Of a stretch of DNA of 29,349 bases, positions 19,082 through 29,349 are shown one piece after another. Numbering within the stretch: the stretch's first letter is position 1; each line of letters begins with the position of its first letter. The stretch is taken from NCBI GenBank assembly GCA_001579985.1, contig LRSR01009654.1, forward strand, positions 1-29,349. The letters are read 5' to 3'. The position numbers and the translations under genes were made by a program. The notes below the pieces were generated by a model, which was not told the DNA's origin, did not search any database, and was given only the letters and a program-made list of their open reading frames with translations. Origin of the DNA: Hypsibius dujardini. Lineage: Eukaryota; Tardigrada; Eutardigrada; Parachela; Hypsibiidae.

Positions 19082-19857
19082 AACTTAATCAGAAAGCTAA
19101 TTAATGCAGTTGAGATAAATTAATTCCGGCGAAGCTAAGAAAAGGCAAAGTTCACCGGCCGAACCATGCGGCATGAACTTCGCTAAATTGATTGATTGAT
19201 TGTTGTTTTCAACAGAGTGTCGGCATTTGTTCTAAGCACTGTCCACACAAATCTACTTTGGACCTTTGGAGTGTGCCTCGTACAATCATTAATCTGTATC
19301 ATGAGACTTCGGATTCTGTTATGAAAACAATTCACGCAAATCAAACGAGCAAGATGGGGGGAGGGGGAGGGGGTTATTCAGGGTGGTCAACAGAGCAGTC
19401 GAGAGGGCGGACCCTCGATTGGTGGGTGGACAGTTGAGCTGATAAACCTTAACTCTAGGGACCGATGGTCAGACTGGGAAGTGGACGGTCGGTCGGGACC
19501 ATGTGACAAACCTTCGAACGGAGTGGTCGTGTGTTCGAGGAGGGCTCTGGAAGGTAGTCTAATGGACTGGGAGTCCGCCGTCGACCATCCGGGCCAATCA
19601 TTTGGTACGCAGGCACACGGTCTTATCATTCACGTCTTAACCGATCCGCGACCAGGTGGACCCCCTTTGGTCTCATACTTACTACCCGTTCGTTTAACGG
19701 AGAGATCTTACAGATCTCTTAGACAACGGACTCGTCATTAAAAAATGACTTTTTGAGGGACTTAAGCTAAACCGAGTTCTTAGAATAACGGTTTTACCGA
19801 CTCTTAACGACTCGAAAATGCTGCTTTGATTCGAGCTTAAACGCTTACGTGATCACC
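19082..19857. other. Intergenic, no gene recognised
   Basis: It holds attgattgattg (about 19187), a G-rich run at 19356-19373 (three or more G-tracts) and a small perfect hairpin agagatct-tac-agatctct (19701-19719). Short open frames here have no recognisable product. Confidence 0.4.
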
Positions 19858-20510
19858 GATTGTGAATCCAAGCCTGTGAGTGATGAGCTGAAAAGATTAG
19901 GAATGCAATCGAACCAATCTGGAATGCGAATGAATGAATACAGGTATTATAAGTCATCCGCCTACCAGGAATTCTCTGATGATTCGTGCATGCATCAAGA
20001 ACGCGAAAACTGAAAGACCGAAAGGATTTAGTTATTGTTCAAATTTTTTATTATGACACAGTGCAGTGGAATTGGTTGTGTTAATGCTCGTCCAACCTCA
20101 CGCATGATCGTTAGAGACCGTTAGCATTCTTTCATAATCGACTGTCGTAGCAATCGTGCTGACAAACGGCAATTCAATCGATCCGGCGAAAAGGTCAGCG
20201 TGACTCGCCTTAAACTTAGCGAGACACAGACACAGACACAGACACAGACACAGACACAGACACAGACACAGACACAGACACAGACACAGACACAAACACA
20301 GACACATAAGTACAGAGATCGAAGCACAATACAGACAGCATGCAATTCTAACCTGCACCAAACAGAACATTACAAGTAACGCCAGATTGCAGTGAGGTGA
20401 AAAGATTCTGCGTGACCTGGTACAGTTTCTTGGAACATGATGGTCCTTTACGAGTCTTCCTCTACTAGTATGCAAACATTCAGCGTCTCGACGTCCGGTA
20501 CGTGGTCCCA
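19858..20510 (-). pseudogene. Pseudogene of the guanylyl cyclase ligand-domain exons
   Basis: The block matches, in order and orientation, exon 4 and exon 3 with its donor (catgcatgc and taccaggaattctctgatga), the 3' part of exon 2, and exon 1 of the functional gene at 27068-28442. The 5' part of exon 2 plus part of intron 1 is deleted (junction at about 20221). About 110 bp of exon 1 are also missing near 20435, which creates an in-frame TAA. Recognisable residues include DLFAGSIELPF against [11 protein letters not shown] in the gene. No intracellular exons are present. It is a dead partial copy. Confidence 0.85.
20223..20306. repeat. (CACAGA)n microsatellite
   Basis: About 84 bp of near-perfect cagaca hexamers occupy the intron-1 position of the cyclase pseudogene. 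The functional gene has the same motif in its intron 1. Confidence 0.95.
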
Positions 20511-20839
20511 TGGTCACAATTTACGAATGACCTGAAGTTAGAACTCAGTTAGGAAGATTCTTAAGACGCCTTTTCGCCTATTGATTAGCTCGTATAAGAC
20601 TTCCGTTGTTCGGCCAGCCATGCGTAATTGCGATACGATGCGCTCGATATGGCCTTATAAGATCCTTTTCCATAACGTATCTTAACTTCTTCATTCCTAA
20701 ACTTTCTACCCACCAAGAAAACGTCAATGTCGTTTTCGTCATCCATAACTGTTTTTCGTTCTTTTGTGAAAGGTGCAGTTCGGGGCGTAGCAATGCCGGT
20801 ATACCACATTAACGTTGACCAGATATACCTTCGTAGCGT
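20511..20839. other. Unassigned sequence with a short open frame
   Basis: A - strand frame (about 20585-20840) encodes a charged peptide (for example DIDVFLVGRKFRNEEVKIRY) that I cannot assign. It may be a fragment of a further gene copy. Confidence 0.3.
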
Positions 20840-21026
20840 TTTGTTCTGTTCTGTTCTGTACTCGTCTGTTCTGTTTTGTTCTGCTCGGTTTTGTTCTGTT
20901 GTTTGCTGTTCTGTTCTGTTCTCGTCTGTTCTGTTTTGTTCTGCTCGGTTTTGTTCTGTTTTGTGCTGTTCTATTCTATTCTGTTCTGTTTTGTTCTGTT
21001 CTGTTCTGTTCTGTGCTGTGCTGTTG
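20840..21026. repeat. (TTCTG)n / (TTTTG)n pentanucleotide repeat
   Basis: About 187 bp of ttctg and ttttg pentamers, containing a higher-order duplication of a roughly 58-bp unit that includes ctcgtctg and ctgctcgg. Confidence 0.9.
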
Positions 21027-21044
21027 GTTCCCCTGCGGGATGGC

Positions 21045-21220
21045 ATCCTGGGTGCCATAAATGACGTACAACGTCGCATCACATTCAGTGTCTCCAACTT
21101 CCTGACGCCCAACGAACCAGTGGCACTTCCCTAGATCACCTTTAGCGACACACAAGTTGGATCATGTTCTCTGCTGACTGATCCCCTCATCCAAACCATT
21201 CTCATCCGCTTTGCGAAGCG
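21045..21220 (+). pseudogene. GPCR pseudogene fragment (TM6 end to TM7)
   Basis: Bases about 21073-21130 encode SVSNFLTPNEPVAL, against SVLNFWKPNEPLVL in the receptor at 17340-17400, with a frameshift near 21070. A stop follows at 21132. The next 90 bases still align to TM7: KLDHVLC, then a stop and frame change, then LTDPLIQTIL, against EFGHILC...LLDPIIYLLY. It is therefore a decayed copy of the GPCR or a close paralogue. The exon end and all upstream helices are missing or replaced by the TTCTG repeat. Confidence 0.65.
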
Positions 21221-21418
21221 AAGCGGTTCTATTTACTGCCATGACACCAAGAGAAGGAATCATAATACGAAACCTGTTTTTTTTGCTTTCTTTCGCAAGG
21301 CTCGCCCGAACTTTTGCAAAATTATAATTTTGATGTAAGAAAATAAAAGTCCGACTATTATTAATTCGCGAGGCGGACGGAGGAGGAAGGGGTTAGATTC
21401 GAAGAGGTCCGTTTCACG

Positions 21419-24400
21419 TCAGCGTACTGCAACTGCGAGCAGCCAAAACGTCCTCAGGACTCCTTTGCCCTTTGAAAGAAAGCGAACAAGATTACAAGTC
21501 CGTTCTTTTTCTCGTCCACAAAATAAAAAACCGTTTTTGCAGAGTTGATTTGGAACTGCATTTGTCGACTGACCTTGACTGGTACTTCACCTCGCTCAAC
21601 AATATGGAAGCCCGATATGCTGTCTAAGAGATCCTTCGTCGATTGGCTGATCTGGATTTTCATTGCTGCAAAAGAAAAATCAAGGCCGGCTGTGTCAAAT
21701 GATAAAATTAAGGTCGAATAATTTTCGATTGAAAACTCACGTTCACCCGTCGATTCCATTCGCGAGGCCACATTGACGGTATCACCGAATCTGAATGCGA
21801 CAAACACCTGATGACTCTCGTCTCTCAAGGAACGACAAAACTGGAGAAATGTTTCCTTACAGACAATAGCGCGGCATTTTCATCCCCACAATTCCGGCCA
21901 CACAGCGGCCTGGAAAGCGCAACCCCAAAAACAACAAGGGAACCGATAATGACTCAATTTGGTCTTTCGTGTTTTGGTACAGATCGAGTTTAGTGTCGAT
22001 GTCGAGTACCTGAATTGATGCCGATCCGAATTTCCAGTTTTTTCGCCGTCGAATTGGGCACGACAAAGTCGGCGATGCTCTCGACAAGCGTCAGCGACAG
22101 TTTCGCAATCTCCGACGCGTGTTTGTTGCCATTTCTGACTGGGAGACCGGACGAAACCTGCAAATGAGCGAGCACATTTCCACATTCAATGGGGGTACCA
22201 CGGAGTCTAAATAGACGGGAAGCCGCAGCTTGAAGGACGGGAAAGCGGTTTGGCAATGGAGCAGTATAATAAACGTCTGCACAAGTCCAAGTGGTGGTCG
22301 ATCAGTGAGGTCGATCCAAGGTCGATCAGTAAGGGCGATCCAAGGTCGATCACGGTCATCAATTGCCGCCCCAATTCGTAACTGCAAGGATCACCTGCTT
22401 TGCCGGAAGGTGTGGCCGCTCTTCGGAACACACAATGCTTCCCCGATCCGACTGTCAGCTATCCTGGCGGACCCTTCACTCCTCCAGATTGATCGTCCGA
22501 CGGATCATCCATTCCCCTGACGGTCCACCCACTCTTCGGACGAAAAGATCGTCACATCTCAGATCTCTTTGCGAGTTATCTGGACGGACGGCCAACTCGC
22601 CAGAGAGACCATCCATTTCCCGAAAAGATCACTCACTCTCCGGAGGGATCATCTATTCTTCCGACGGACTGGGACGTCTCGATGCAGTTTGAGTATCGTC
22701 CATTCACCGGTCGGACCAATCATTCTACGGACGAACCGTTATCTCTCTGTACCAACCATCAAGCCAACTATTGACTATCCGAGTCGACAGGGTATCAGCA
22801 ACCCGAACCCTTTCTTCTACACCCTCACTATCCATGGACTACCCGGATCCACGATCAACAAGAGACCGGGACTGATCGATCATTCACTACCCCAATGCCC
22901 TGGCTTCCCGACTATCTGGACGGACAGTCCGTTGTCCGGACGGACAGTCCGTTATCCGGACCGACAGTCCGTTATCCGGACCGACAGTCCGTTATCTGGA
23001 CGGACAGTCCGTTATCCGGACGGACAGTCCGTTATCCGGACGGACAGTCCGTTATCCGGACGGACCGCCATTCGTTTAACCTCTCCTCCACAATTTCAAT
23101 TGGCCACCGTCGACACTGACTGCCCGTCACCTACTAGCAGACCGTGTGAAACCGAGAAAGACGGTCAGCCGGCTTCCTCTGTGCGTACGTTAACCAGACT
23201 TGCCCCTTTCATAAAGCTCCCCTCAACCGTTTAGTGTCATGGCAATTTTACCATGTACGCGTCTCCGATGGTTTCCACTTTGTAGACATCGTATTTCTCC
23301 AGAATGCTGTCGAAGAAGGTGTACAGTCCGTTCAGCAGCGCGACGACATCCATCGGAGTGCCGGCCGCGGAAATTGTGGTGAATCCGACGATATCACTGA
23401 AATAGATCGTCACACTTTCGTAGGCTTCCGGGTCGATGTGTTCCCCTCGCATCAATGCTGACGCCACGGACCTGAAATGGAATAGATTGCACCCATGGGT
23501 AAGATACGTTAGAAAATGTACAGGCTCCAACAATTTATGTATGAACACTTTGGATTGGGAGCTTCTGGGCTTTGTTTTTAATTACGTATATATTTGTGTA
23601 TAAAAATTACTTTAGAACCATTAAAAATGTATTTTTTTAAAATAACAACTATAATTTAATTAGGAGTCTGATATTATTTCTTGGAGATCTTGTCCTCACT
23701 TTGGCAAGAGTTCACCGAGCAGTTGTTCTGAACGATTTTTCTCGTCCATAAACTGTTGTGTTTTTTCCACAACTTTAGTTTCCAGTTCCGCGGCGTACTG
23801 TTCCATCCGTCGGAACAAGACGTCAACAATGTTATCGCCGATCTCACCGACCACGCGTTTCAGACGGTCTTTAATTTTAGGGAAGGTCGGCCGTTCCAGT
23901 GGAATCTCCTCCCAGCAGCGCTCCATGAGATCATACAGTTCATTGGAGCAAGAAGCTCGTGGCACTCGGGGTCTGACGGGCGGGATGTTCGAGTTGATGA
24001 TTTCCTGGATTATTTCCCGATTACTTAGTTCGAGCGGCTCGCCGGGAAGCTCAAAGGGACCGCTACGAAGTATGATTTGCTGAAGGATTATTGCGAAGCT
24101 GTAAACATCACCTCGCTGAAAAAATAAGCAGAATTAGAAGACACAGACACAGATACAGACATAGGCACAGACACAGACATAGGCACAGACACAGACACAG
24201 ACACAGACACAGACACAGACACAGACACAGACACAGACACAGACACAGACACAGATCCAGACACAGGCAAACAAAACAAACTAACATGTGTGGTGACAGC
24301 GCCAATTTTACGACATTTTGATAGGCTCACTTGAGTGCCTTGTGCTGGCATGACTTGTCTCAGCAACTCTGGTGCCCTCCATAAAAGGAACTCGTAGTTT

Positions 24401-24887
24401 CGCTGCTGCTCTTCGTCAGGAGTGAGCTTAGGTTGTGCGAGGTCAGACCGCTTACGAAAAAATGGAAGACCGTAATCGGTTATTTTCAAGGTAAACCGCG
24501 AGTCGATCAGGCATGTATGGGAGTTGAGATTTCCATGGGAAACCACTGGGCTTGTATGGATCTGCGTCATGCCCTAACACAGTAGGCAGGAAATTTCTGG
24601 TCAGCATTCTTCGACTGATGCGAACATTAGGGTCACACGTTTGCCTTACAAAAACTGTGTCTCGAATGAGGCTATTCTTGAAGGACCAGTCCAGTTTAAA
24701 TGTCTCATTGTGGAGGATGTCAGTGAGGGATCCCTTGGCGCACATTTCTGCTATGATGAATTCACATGTGTTTTGCGGAGAAACAGCAATGCCGATAAAC
24801 CTTTGGAGGTTTGTAATCTGGCTCAGACCCTTTAGCTGTATTAATGAGAAGATATCTGGCATATTGCAGATTTACAAAAACCTTTTG

Positions 24888-24934
<47 letters not shown>

Positions 24935-27900
24935 TCGCCTGCCTGTCTGAGAATAAAAGATTGATCAAGAGACGGAACTTACCAGTCCAACTTGTGCTGC
25001 GAGGTCAGGGTCGATATGTTTCTTCATTCCGCTGACATCAGTCAACATGACTAGAGTGTTCTGGTACGATGCGAGGATATCACACATGTATGATGAGTAC
25101 CCGGACGGGCCTGACGTCCCGATGGTCGACCGACTGTTCTGCAATGTGAATCAGAAAAAGGACTAATCTTCATTCTGTCAACATGAAACTTTTTTACAAC
25201 GGTCTAACATACGGGAATATATATATATATATATATATAAATATAAACATAAATAGATATATGCCATATTTACCAGACTTTTTCTCGATTGTGTCACACT
25301 GTTTGATCGATCCTGTTTGACGATCACCAAGTCGACAGGGATCTTCCACCAGTTTGGATTAAACTGGGCGTGGAGTTTCCTAAGCAAATATCACAAGCAA
25401 TGAAGTTTAATGCATAGAGTGCCTAACGAATTTTTAACATGACTACTTTATTTCAAAAACCGTCCTTTTATGAAAGCGGCTGTAAAAACGCGTAATTTTC
25501 CTCTTACATTTAAATATAATTATGTGCTCCCGACAAGACTAATCCCCTTCCGTGCGTTTGAGGGATTTGTAATTCTTTTTGTGGCGTACCTGAATTTCAG
25601 GAAGAGATAGATGCCAGCCGTAACAAGAGCAATCCCAAAGAGGAGGGGCATGGCAACGGCCGCCCTCAGGGAGCTGGTTGTTAATCCGTTCCCCAGACAT
25701 TTGTCATTACGGAATCCGCAGTGCGGCTCATCAGCCGGCAGAATGCCTTTCGTGTTGGGCCAGTGAATGTCGCGAATGACGGAAAAGGTGGAACTGTTGA
25801 ATGTGACGACGTCCACGTCAAGGGGATGTTGAGAGTACGTCATGAATACCTATGAAAACAACAAAAAGAATCTGACAGAATTAATCCAATTGATAGCACG
25901 ATCAGCCAGGCAGATCTTCCTACTCTGAATTTCCCAGTGGTGTCGTCAAAAGTCTGCAGAGAAAAACATTCGCCATAAACGAACAGCGTCAACCTCTTAT
26001 GAAAGTAACCTACTGGGCACAGACACAGACACAGACACAGACACAGACACAGACACAGACACAGACACAGACACAGACATGAACCAAACACATCCCTGCA
26101 CCGTGTCTTTCTTAGAATATCGGGAAACTACACAGACGAACTGCTTCTAGTCATCCTACAAACTAAATACAAACCTTGATGTCATAATCCACGTCTCGCT
26201 GGCCGAACTCATCAAAGACCACTCGACCGAGACTGGTGTGGTATAAATTCCCTCTTATCCGACTGCTGACCAACGTGCCGTTGTAGTAATCCACTCCTTG
26301 GCCTTTCATCTTGACCACTTCTTGCGCATACACCACCAAAGTCTGGTACGCACTAATGAGGATCGGGTCTAACTGCAAGCCGAACACATTTTTTGTACAT
26401 TTTTTATAAGCAAGCAGAGTGTGGCCACACGCATCCTCGTGTTCGCCGCTGATTCACACGAACTTTTTCGAGGTCATCGAAGGTGTAATTGAAGTGTCGC
26501 TTCGCCAGCAGCTTCACGTTGTCCTGAAACTCCTCGTCGTATTTTGTGGCCGGGTCCACGTGAAGCGAAAATACCAGCAGACTCCTATAAGCCTCGCGAG
26601 CCGCCTGGGAGGAAACAAAAATGCGAATTTGGGATTTAAAACACGACAACGAACGATCGACCGCACGTGCATGTGCATGTGCATGTGCATGTGCATGTGC
26701 ATGTGCAGTGTACCTCGTCTGTGATGTCCCCCCCAGCGTGACTGATTTTGCCCCAGTACTTCAGGTCAAACAGTTCCACGGCGATGAACACCTTCAAAAT
26801 ATACGGCCAACAAAACAATCAAGTAGCTGCTTCAAAACGGAGCAGATAATACGAGTGTACGCTTGAAATGTCGCTAAATGTTGTTGACAAACCTGTACCG
26901 AAATCATTTAGATTTTTCAGTTAGATGAAAAAAGTTGATTCCTTGAATAATTTTTGTTTTCGCCAAATTAACCCAAACCGCAATTATCGTCCGCTTTTTT
27001 CTTTTCTTCTACGTGTAAGGGAATTACGAAATCATCTCTTTGTTTCCAGGTCACACGATACACTCACATAGTCTCCGTTCGTGTATCCCAGCCTGTAAGC
27101 GATGAGCTGAAAATACATCACTGATGATCATGGGATGCACACTCGATCACACGGCAAGGAAATGGATAATGCGTATCACGATGATTAGCAGGTGCATGCG
27201 ATTAATACCCCAAGCTGATGCTTTATCAATAGGATCACGCTACTACATCGACTCCAAGTCCGGTAATGACGGACAACCTACCAGGAATTCTCTGATGACT
27301 CGGGCATGCATGAAAAGAGCGATGACTGCAATCCCAAGAGAGATGGAGAATATTAAAGCGAGATTTAGTTGCCATTCAAAGTATAAAACTGTGATTGAAA
27401 AATAAAGTACAATATGTAACACAGCATCGATTTATCAGTTTACCTCGAGCGTGATCGTTAGCGTCGCGAAGTATCTTCTCGTAGTCGGCAGTCGTGGCGG
27501 TCGTGCTGAAAAACGGCACTTCAACCGTCCCCGCGAAAAGGTCATCGTGACTATGCTTAAACGTGGTGAGAAGATTCTTAGAGAGGAGATAGAAGAAGGT
27601 CTGCGCGTCATCCCGTAGTAGGACCACGTGGGTGTAGTTGTACTGATCCAGGAATTCCGCCATGCAGTCCGCCAAGTCGGCAAACTCAAAGCCGGTTTGC
27701 ATGAGATTGGGTAGGTTGCTCTCAACGCTGTGAATGCCGTGCCCGTCCAGGGAGGTTAGGGTCTTAATTCCGGATGCCGGAATACCGAAGAAGAGGATGT
27801 TCAGGCTGGCAGCTATACCGTAAATTGTTGAGGCTGTAGTCGGACATCCTGTCAGGAATAAGCGGCACGGTCAATTAAAACAGACTAATTGAGAAAAGAA

Positions 27901-28442
27901 CAGACAGACACAGACACAGACACAATCACAGACACAGACACAAGCTTAGGCACAAGCTTAGGCACAGACACAGACACAGACACAGACACAGACACAGATA
28001 CAGACACAGACACAGACACAGACACAGACACAGACACAGACACAGACATATGATTCTCACCTGCACCAAAGAGAACATGGCAAGTGACACCTGACTGAAG
28101 TAGTGTGTAAAGATTTTGCGCTGCCCGATACAGTTTTTTCGAACACGATGGTCCTGTCGACTGAAAATAGATGCGGATCCTCAAGGAATGGTCCGCCAGG
28201 ATGTTCTTATTCACCAAGGATGTCGAGTAATCCACCGCGGCTCCGAATCGCTGCATGGTCGTGTAATACGAGTCTTCCTCTACGAGCACACAGACATTAA
28301 GCGTTTCCAGTTGCTTTTCGTCGATTGGAGCCATTTTCGTTCCAATTGTCTCGCGGGGGAGCGATATCGAATTTGTTGTGCTACAGAAGTGTGGAAGACC
28401 AAGGATAAACCAGGCGAGCTGAAACGAATAGGTTGACAGCAT
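21419..28442 (-). CDS. Receptor-type (membrane) guanylyl cyclase, complete, 1097 aa
   Basis: Twenty exons join with matching phases and GT-AG introns: 28442-28061, 27848-27444, 27325-27282, 27106-27068, 26791-26714, 26604-26464, 26372-26175, 25953-25924, 25849-25590, 25379-25274, 25138-24983, 24835-24650, 24573-24331, 24115-23700, 23471-23252, 22157-22010, 21909-21861, 21790-21741, 21665-21574, 21469-21419. Product: signal peptide (1-20), ANF-type ligand domain, juxtamembrane CGF and a later Cys, membrane helix about 502-523, kinase-homology domain about 610-840 with HGNL instead of HRD, dimerisation helix about 850-890, cyclase 895-1097. Catalytic residues are present: metal Asp921 (FSDIVGFT) and Asp965, guanine-reading Glu961 and Cys1033, Asn1040 and Arg1044. 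It should make cGMP from GTP at the membrane, probably gated by a peptide ligand. Arg1019 replaces the usual Pro in the SGP motif. The start at 28442 gives a signal peptide; an upstream ATG at 28532 is in frame. Confidence 0.92.
22290..23066. repeat. Intron 15 repeat region with a 20-bp palindromic tandem array
   Basis: Seven full copies of the 20-bp unit cggacagtccgttatccgga run from 22921 to 23060, plus a partial copy. Each unit contains the perfect inverted repeat CGGAC-A-GTCCG. Upstream (about 22290-22760) is a degenerate quasi-repeat of ggtcgatc and cggacggatcatc motifs. All of it lies in the 1094-nt intron between cyclase exons 15 and 16. Confidence 0.9.
24141..24268. repeat. (CACAGA)n microsatellite, cyclase intron 13
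   Basis: Near-perfect hexamer run of about 128 bp between cyclase exons 13 and 14. Confidence 0.95.
24889..24933. repeat. (TCTG)n microsatellite, cyclase intron 11
   Basis: Perfect tetramer run between exons 11 and 12, on the opposite strand sense from the CACAGA runs. Confidence 0.95.
25216..25239. repeat. (AT)n microsatellite, cyclase intron 10
   Basis: Perfect AT dinucleotide run between exons 10 and 11. Confidence 0.9.
26018..26080. repeat. (CACAGA)n microsatellite, cyclase intron 7
   Basis: About 63 bp of perfect hexamers between exons 7 and 8. Confidence 0.95.
26665..26708. repeat. (ATGTGC)n microsatellite, cyclase intron 5
   Basis: About seven hexamers fill much of the short intron between exons 5 and 6. 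Confidence 0.95.
27901..28049. repeat. (CACAGA)n microsatellite, cyclase intron 1
   Basis: About 149 bp with interruptions, including a cacaagcttagg duplication, between exons 1 and 2. It is the counterpart of the run in the pseudogene at 20223. Confidence 0.95.
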
Positions 28443-29349
28443 TTTCAACGAGCGTTTCCGTAAGCACGGGTAAGATGAAACGGGGAATAGGAAGCTATGC
28501 AAAAAAAGCCTTGCGTTATAAATCCGGAGCATGCGGTTCAGAGGTTCTTGATTCCATTCCTGGATGAGTTAATATCTTTCCATACAAGTATATAGCTTAC
28601 TCCAAGTACGTGTAGATACATACAAGCGTTGATCAGTTTCGTTGTATTTGACGTCATACCGCATTATGCCGATTTGTGCGATGAGAAAATGCACAAAGAG
28701 GCACACGTTCCATTGAATTTCCATTGAACTGGCAAATGTCTGACAAGGAATCAATTGCTTCTGTCAAATTCAGATCGCGCCTGAACCTTTTTGTTGTTGA
28801 ATTTTACTTTCCCCATTAAGATGTTAGAAAATATGATTTACGGCAGTGGCGCCCCTGTTTAGTGGGATAAATTCGGGGAGAACCCAAGTGCAGCACAACA
28901 TCGCTCACGGTCAATTGATTGATTGATTAATGGATTGTAATTCTGAGTTCTCTTGTTGCAAACGCGACTAATGTTTCCTCCTTTCTCGACACCAGTTGAA
29001 ATAATTCGATTCACATAAGCAGATTATGTTTTTATTTACGGGGCCGAGCTATGAATCATTCTCAAGCCGGTCGAGCCTGACCGGTAACAAAGGATTATCG
29101 AGCGATATTAAACAACTGATGCATAGTTCAGCCCATTGACTTATGAAAGAGATTCTAAGGTTATTGCAAATTATAAGCGTAAATAATTTGTGCTCCTCGC
29201 TTGACCAAAGTCGAAATAATTTGCTTTAGCAGAACCGGACTTAAATAACCCGGAGTTTAAATTGTGTTACAAAGCGCAGCGCCGGCTGCGTTTTGTGATT
29301 GAACGGATGCTTATTAAGGCATTATATCTTCCTTATACTTCACTGAGCT
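28443..29349. other. Region upstream of the guanylyl cyclase
   Basis: This should hold the cyclase promoter. I see no core element I can defend. It contains an isolated hAT-end-like string (cagtggcgcccc, about 28844) and attgattgattg near 28914. No gene was recognised. Confidence 0.45.

Noticed and set aside
19701-19719. Perfect small hairpin resembling a terminator
   Set aside because: Rho-independent terminators do not apply to this eukaryotic DNA, and no gene ends here.
22569-23234. 221-codon open frame on the + strand
   Set aside because: It lies over the palindromic 20-bp array in a cyclase intron. A stop-free unit whose length is not a multiple of three keeps every frame open, and the peptide is repetitive with no domain.
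20098-28532. Long Cys-Leu, Cys-Val, Ser-Val or Arg-His dipeptide frames
   Set aside because: They are translations of the CACAGA microsatellites in introns and the pseudogene, not proteins.
28844-28860. hAT-like end cagtggcgcccc
   Set aside because: There is no second end or target duplication within the window.
1-29349. CRISPR arrays, operons, prophage or bacterial defence genes
   Set aside because: All supported genes are spliced animal genes. The tandem repeats are microsatellites or intronic satellites without spacers.

Overview
The window is nuclear DNA from an invertebrate animal. Genes are split by short GT-AG introns, mostly about 70-250 nt, and the protein families are metazoan: an ionotropic-glutamate-receptor-like channel, a rhodopsin-class GPCR, a receptor guanylyl cyclase, MAP3K-like kinases and an F-box protein. 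Intergenic DNA is full of inverted-repeat elements, hAT remnants and microsatellites. A small protostome such as a tardigrade fits the gene style, but this is a guess. The sequence alone does not fix the species. An 80-nt N gap at 15516-15595 shows it is a draft scaffold.

Left third (1-10115). The 3' half of an ionotropic receptor (IR) gene runs on the + strand (31-2569). Its large intron carries two inverted-repeat elements. The gene's 3' end and flank belong to a sequence that recurs at 10.7-12.5 kb and 15.1-15.4 kb. Next come a 201-bp hAT MITE with a perfect target duplication, two weak isolated exons (IR-like and Ly6-like) and a foldback element. Two related kinase genes follow on the - strand: a 332-aa single-domain kinase (5312-6378) and a 627-aa protein with two kinase folds (8035-10115). 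An internally deleted hAT transposon (7118-7747) sits between them. All three kinase domains share a phase-1 intron at the same hinge position.

Middle (10116-21418). This part holds repeat copies, an F-box gene seen as two exons (12542-14034, +), a truncated copy of the IR last exon, a complete two-exon orphan GPCR (16344-17550, +) and a ~1-kb inverted-repeat element. It also holds a pseudogene block with decayed copies of the guanylyl cyclase 5' exons (19858-20510) and of the GPCR 3' end (21045-21220).

Right third (21419-28442, - strand). A complete receptor guanylyl cyclase can be followed through 20 exons with consistent phases (3294 nt, 1097 aa): signal peptide, ANF-type ligand domain, one membrane segment, kinase-homology domain, dimerisation helix and a catalytic domain with its key residues intact. 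Its introns carry many microsatellites and a 20-bp palindromic tandem repeat.

Functionally the window is a patchwork of sensory and signalling genes (IR, GPCR, guanylyl cyclase, kinases), several with nearby dead copies. No operon-like or defence-like system is visible. The most unusual gene is the tandem pseudokinase-type gene.
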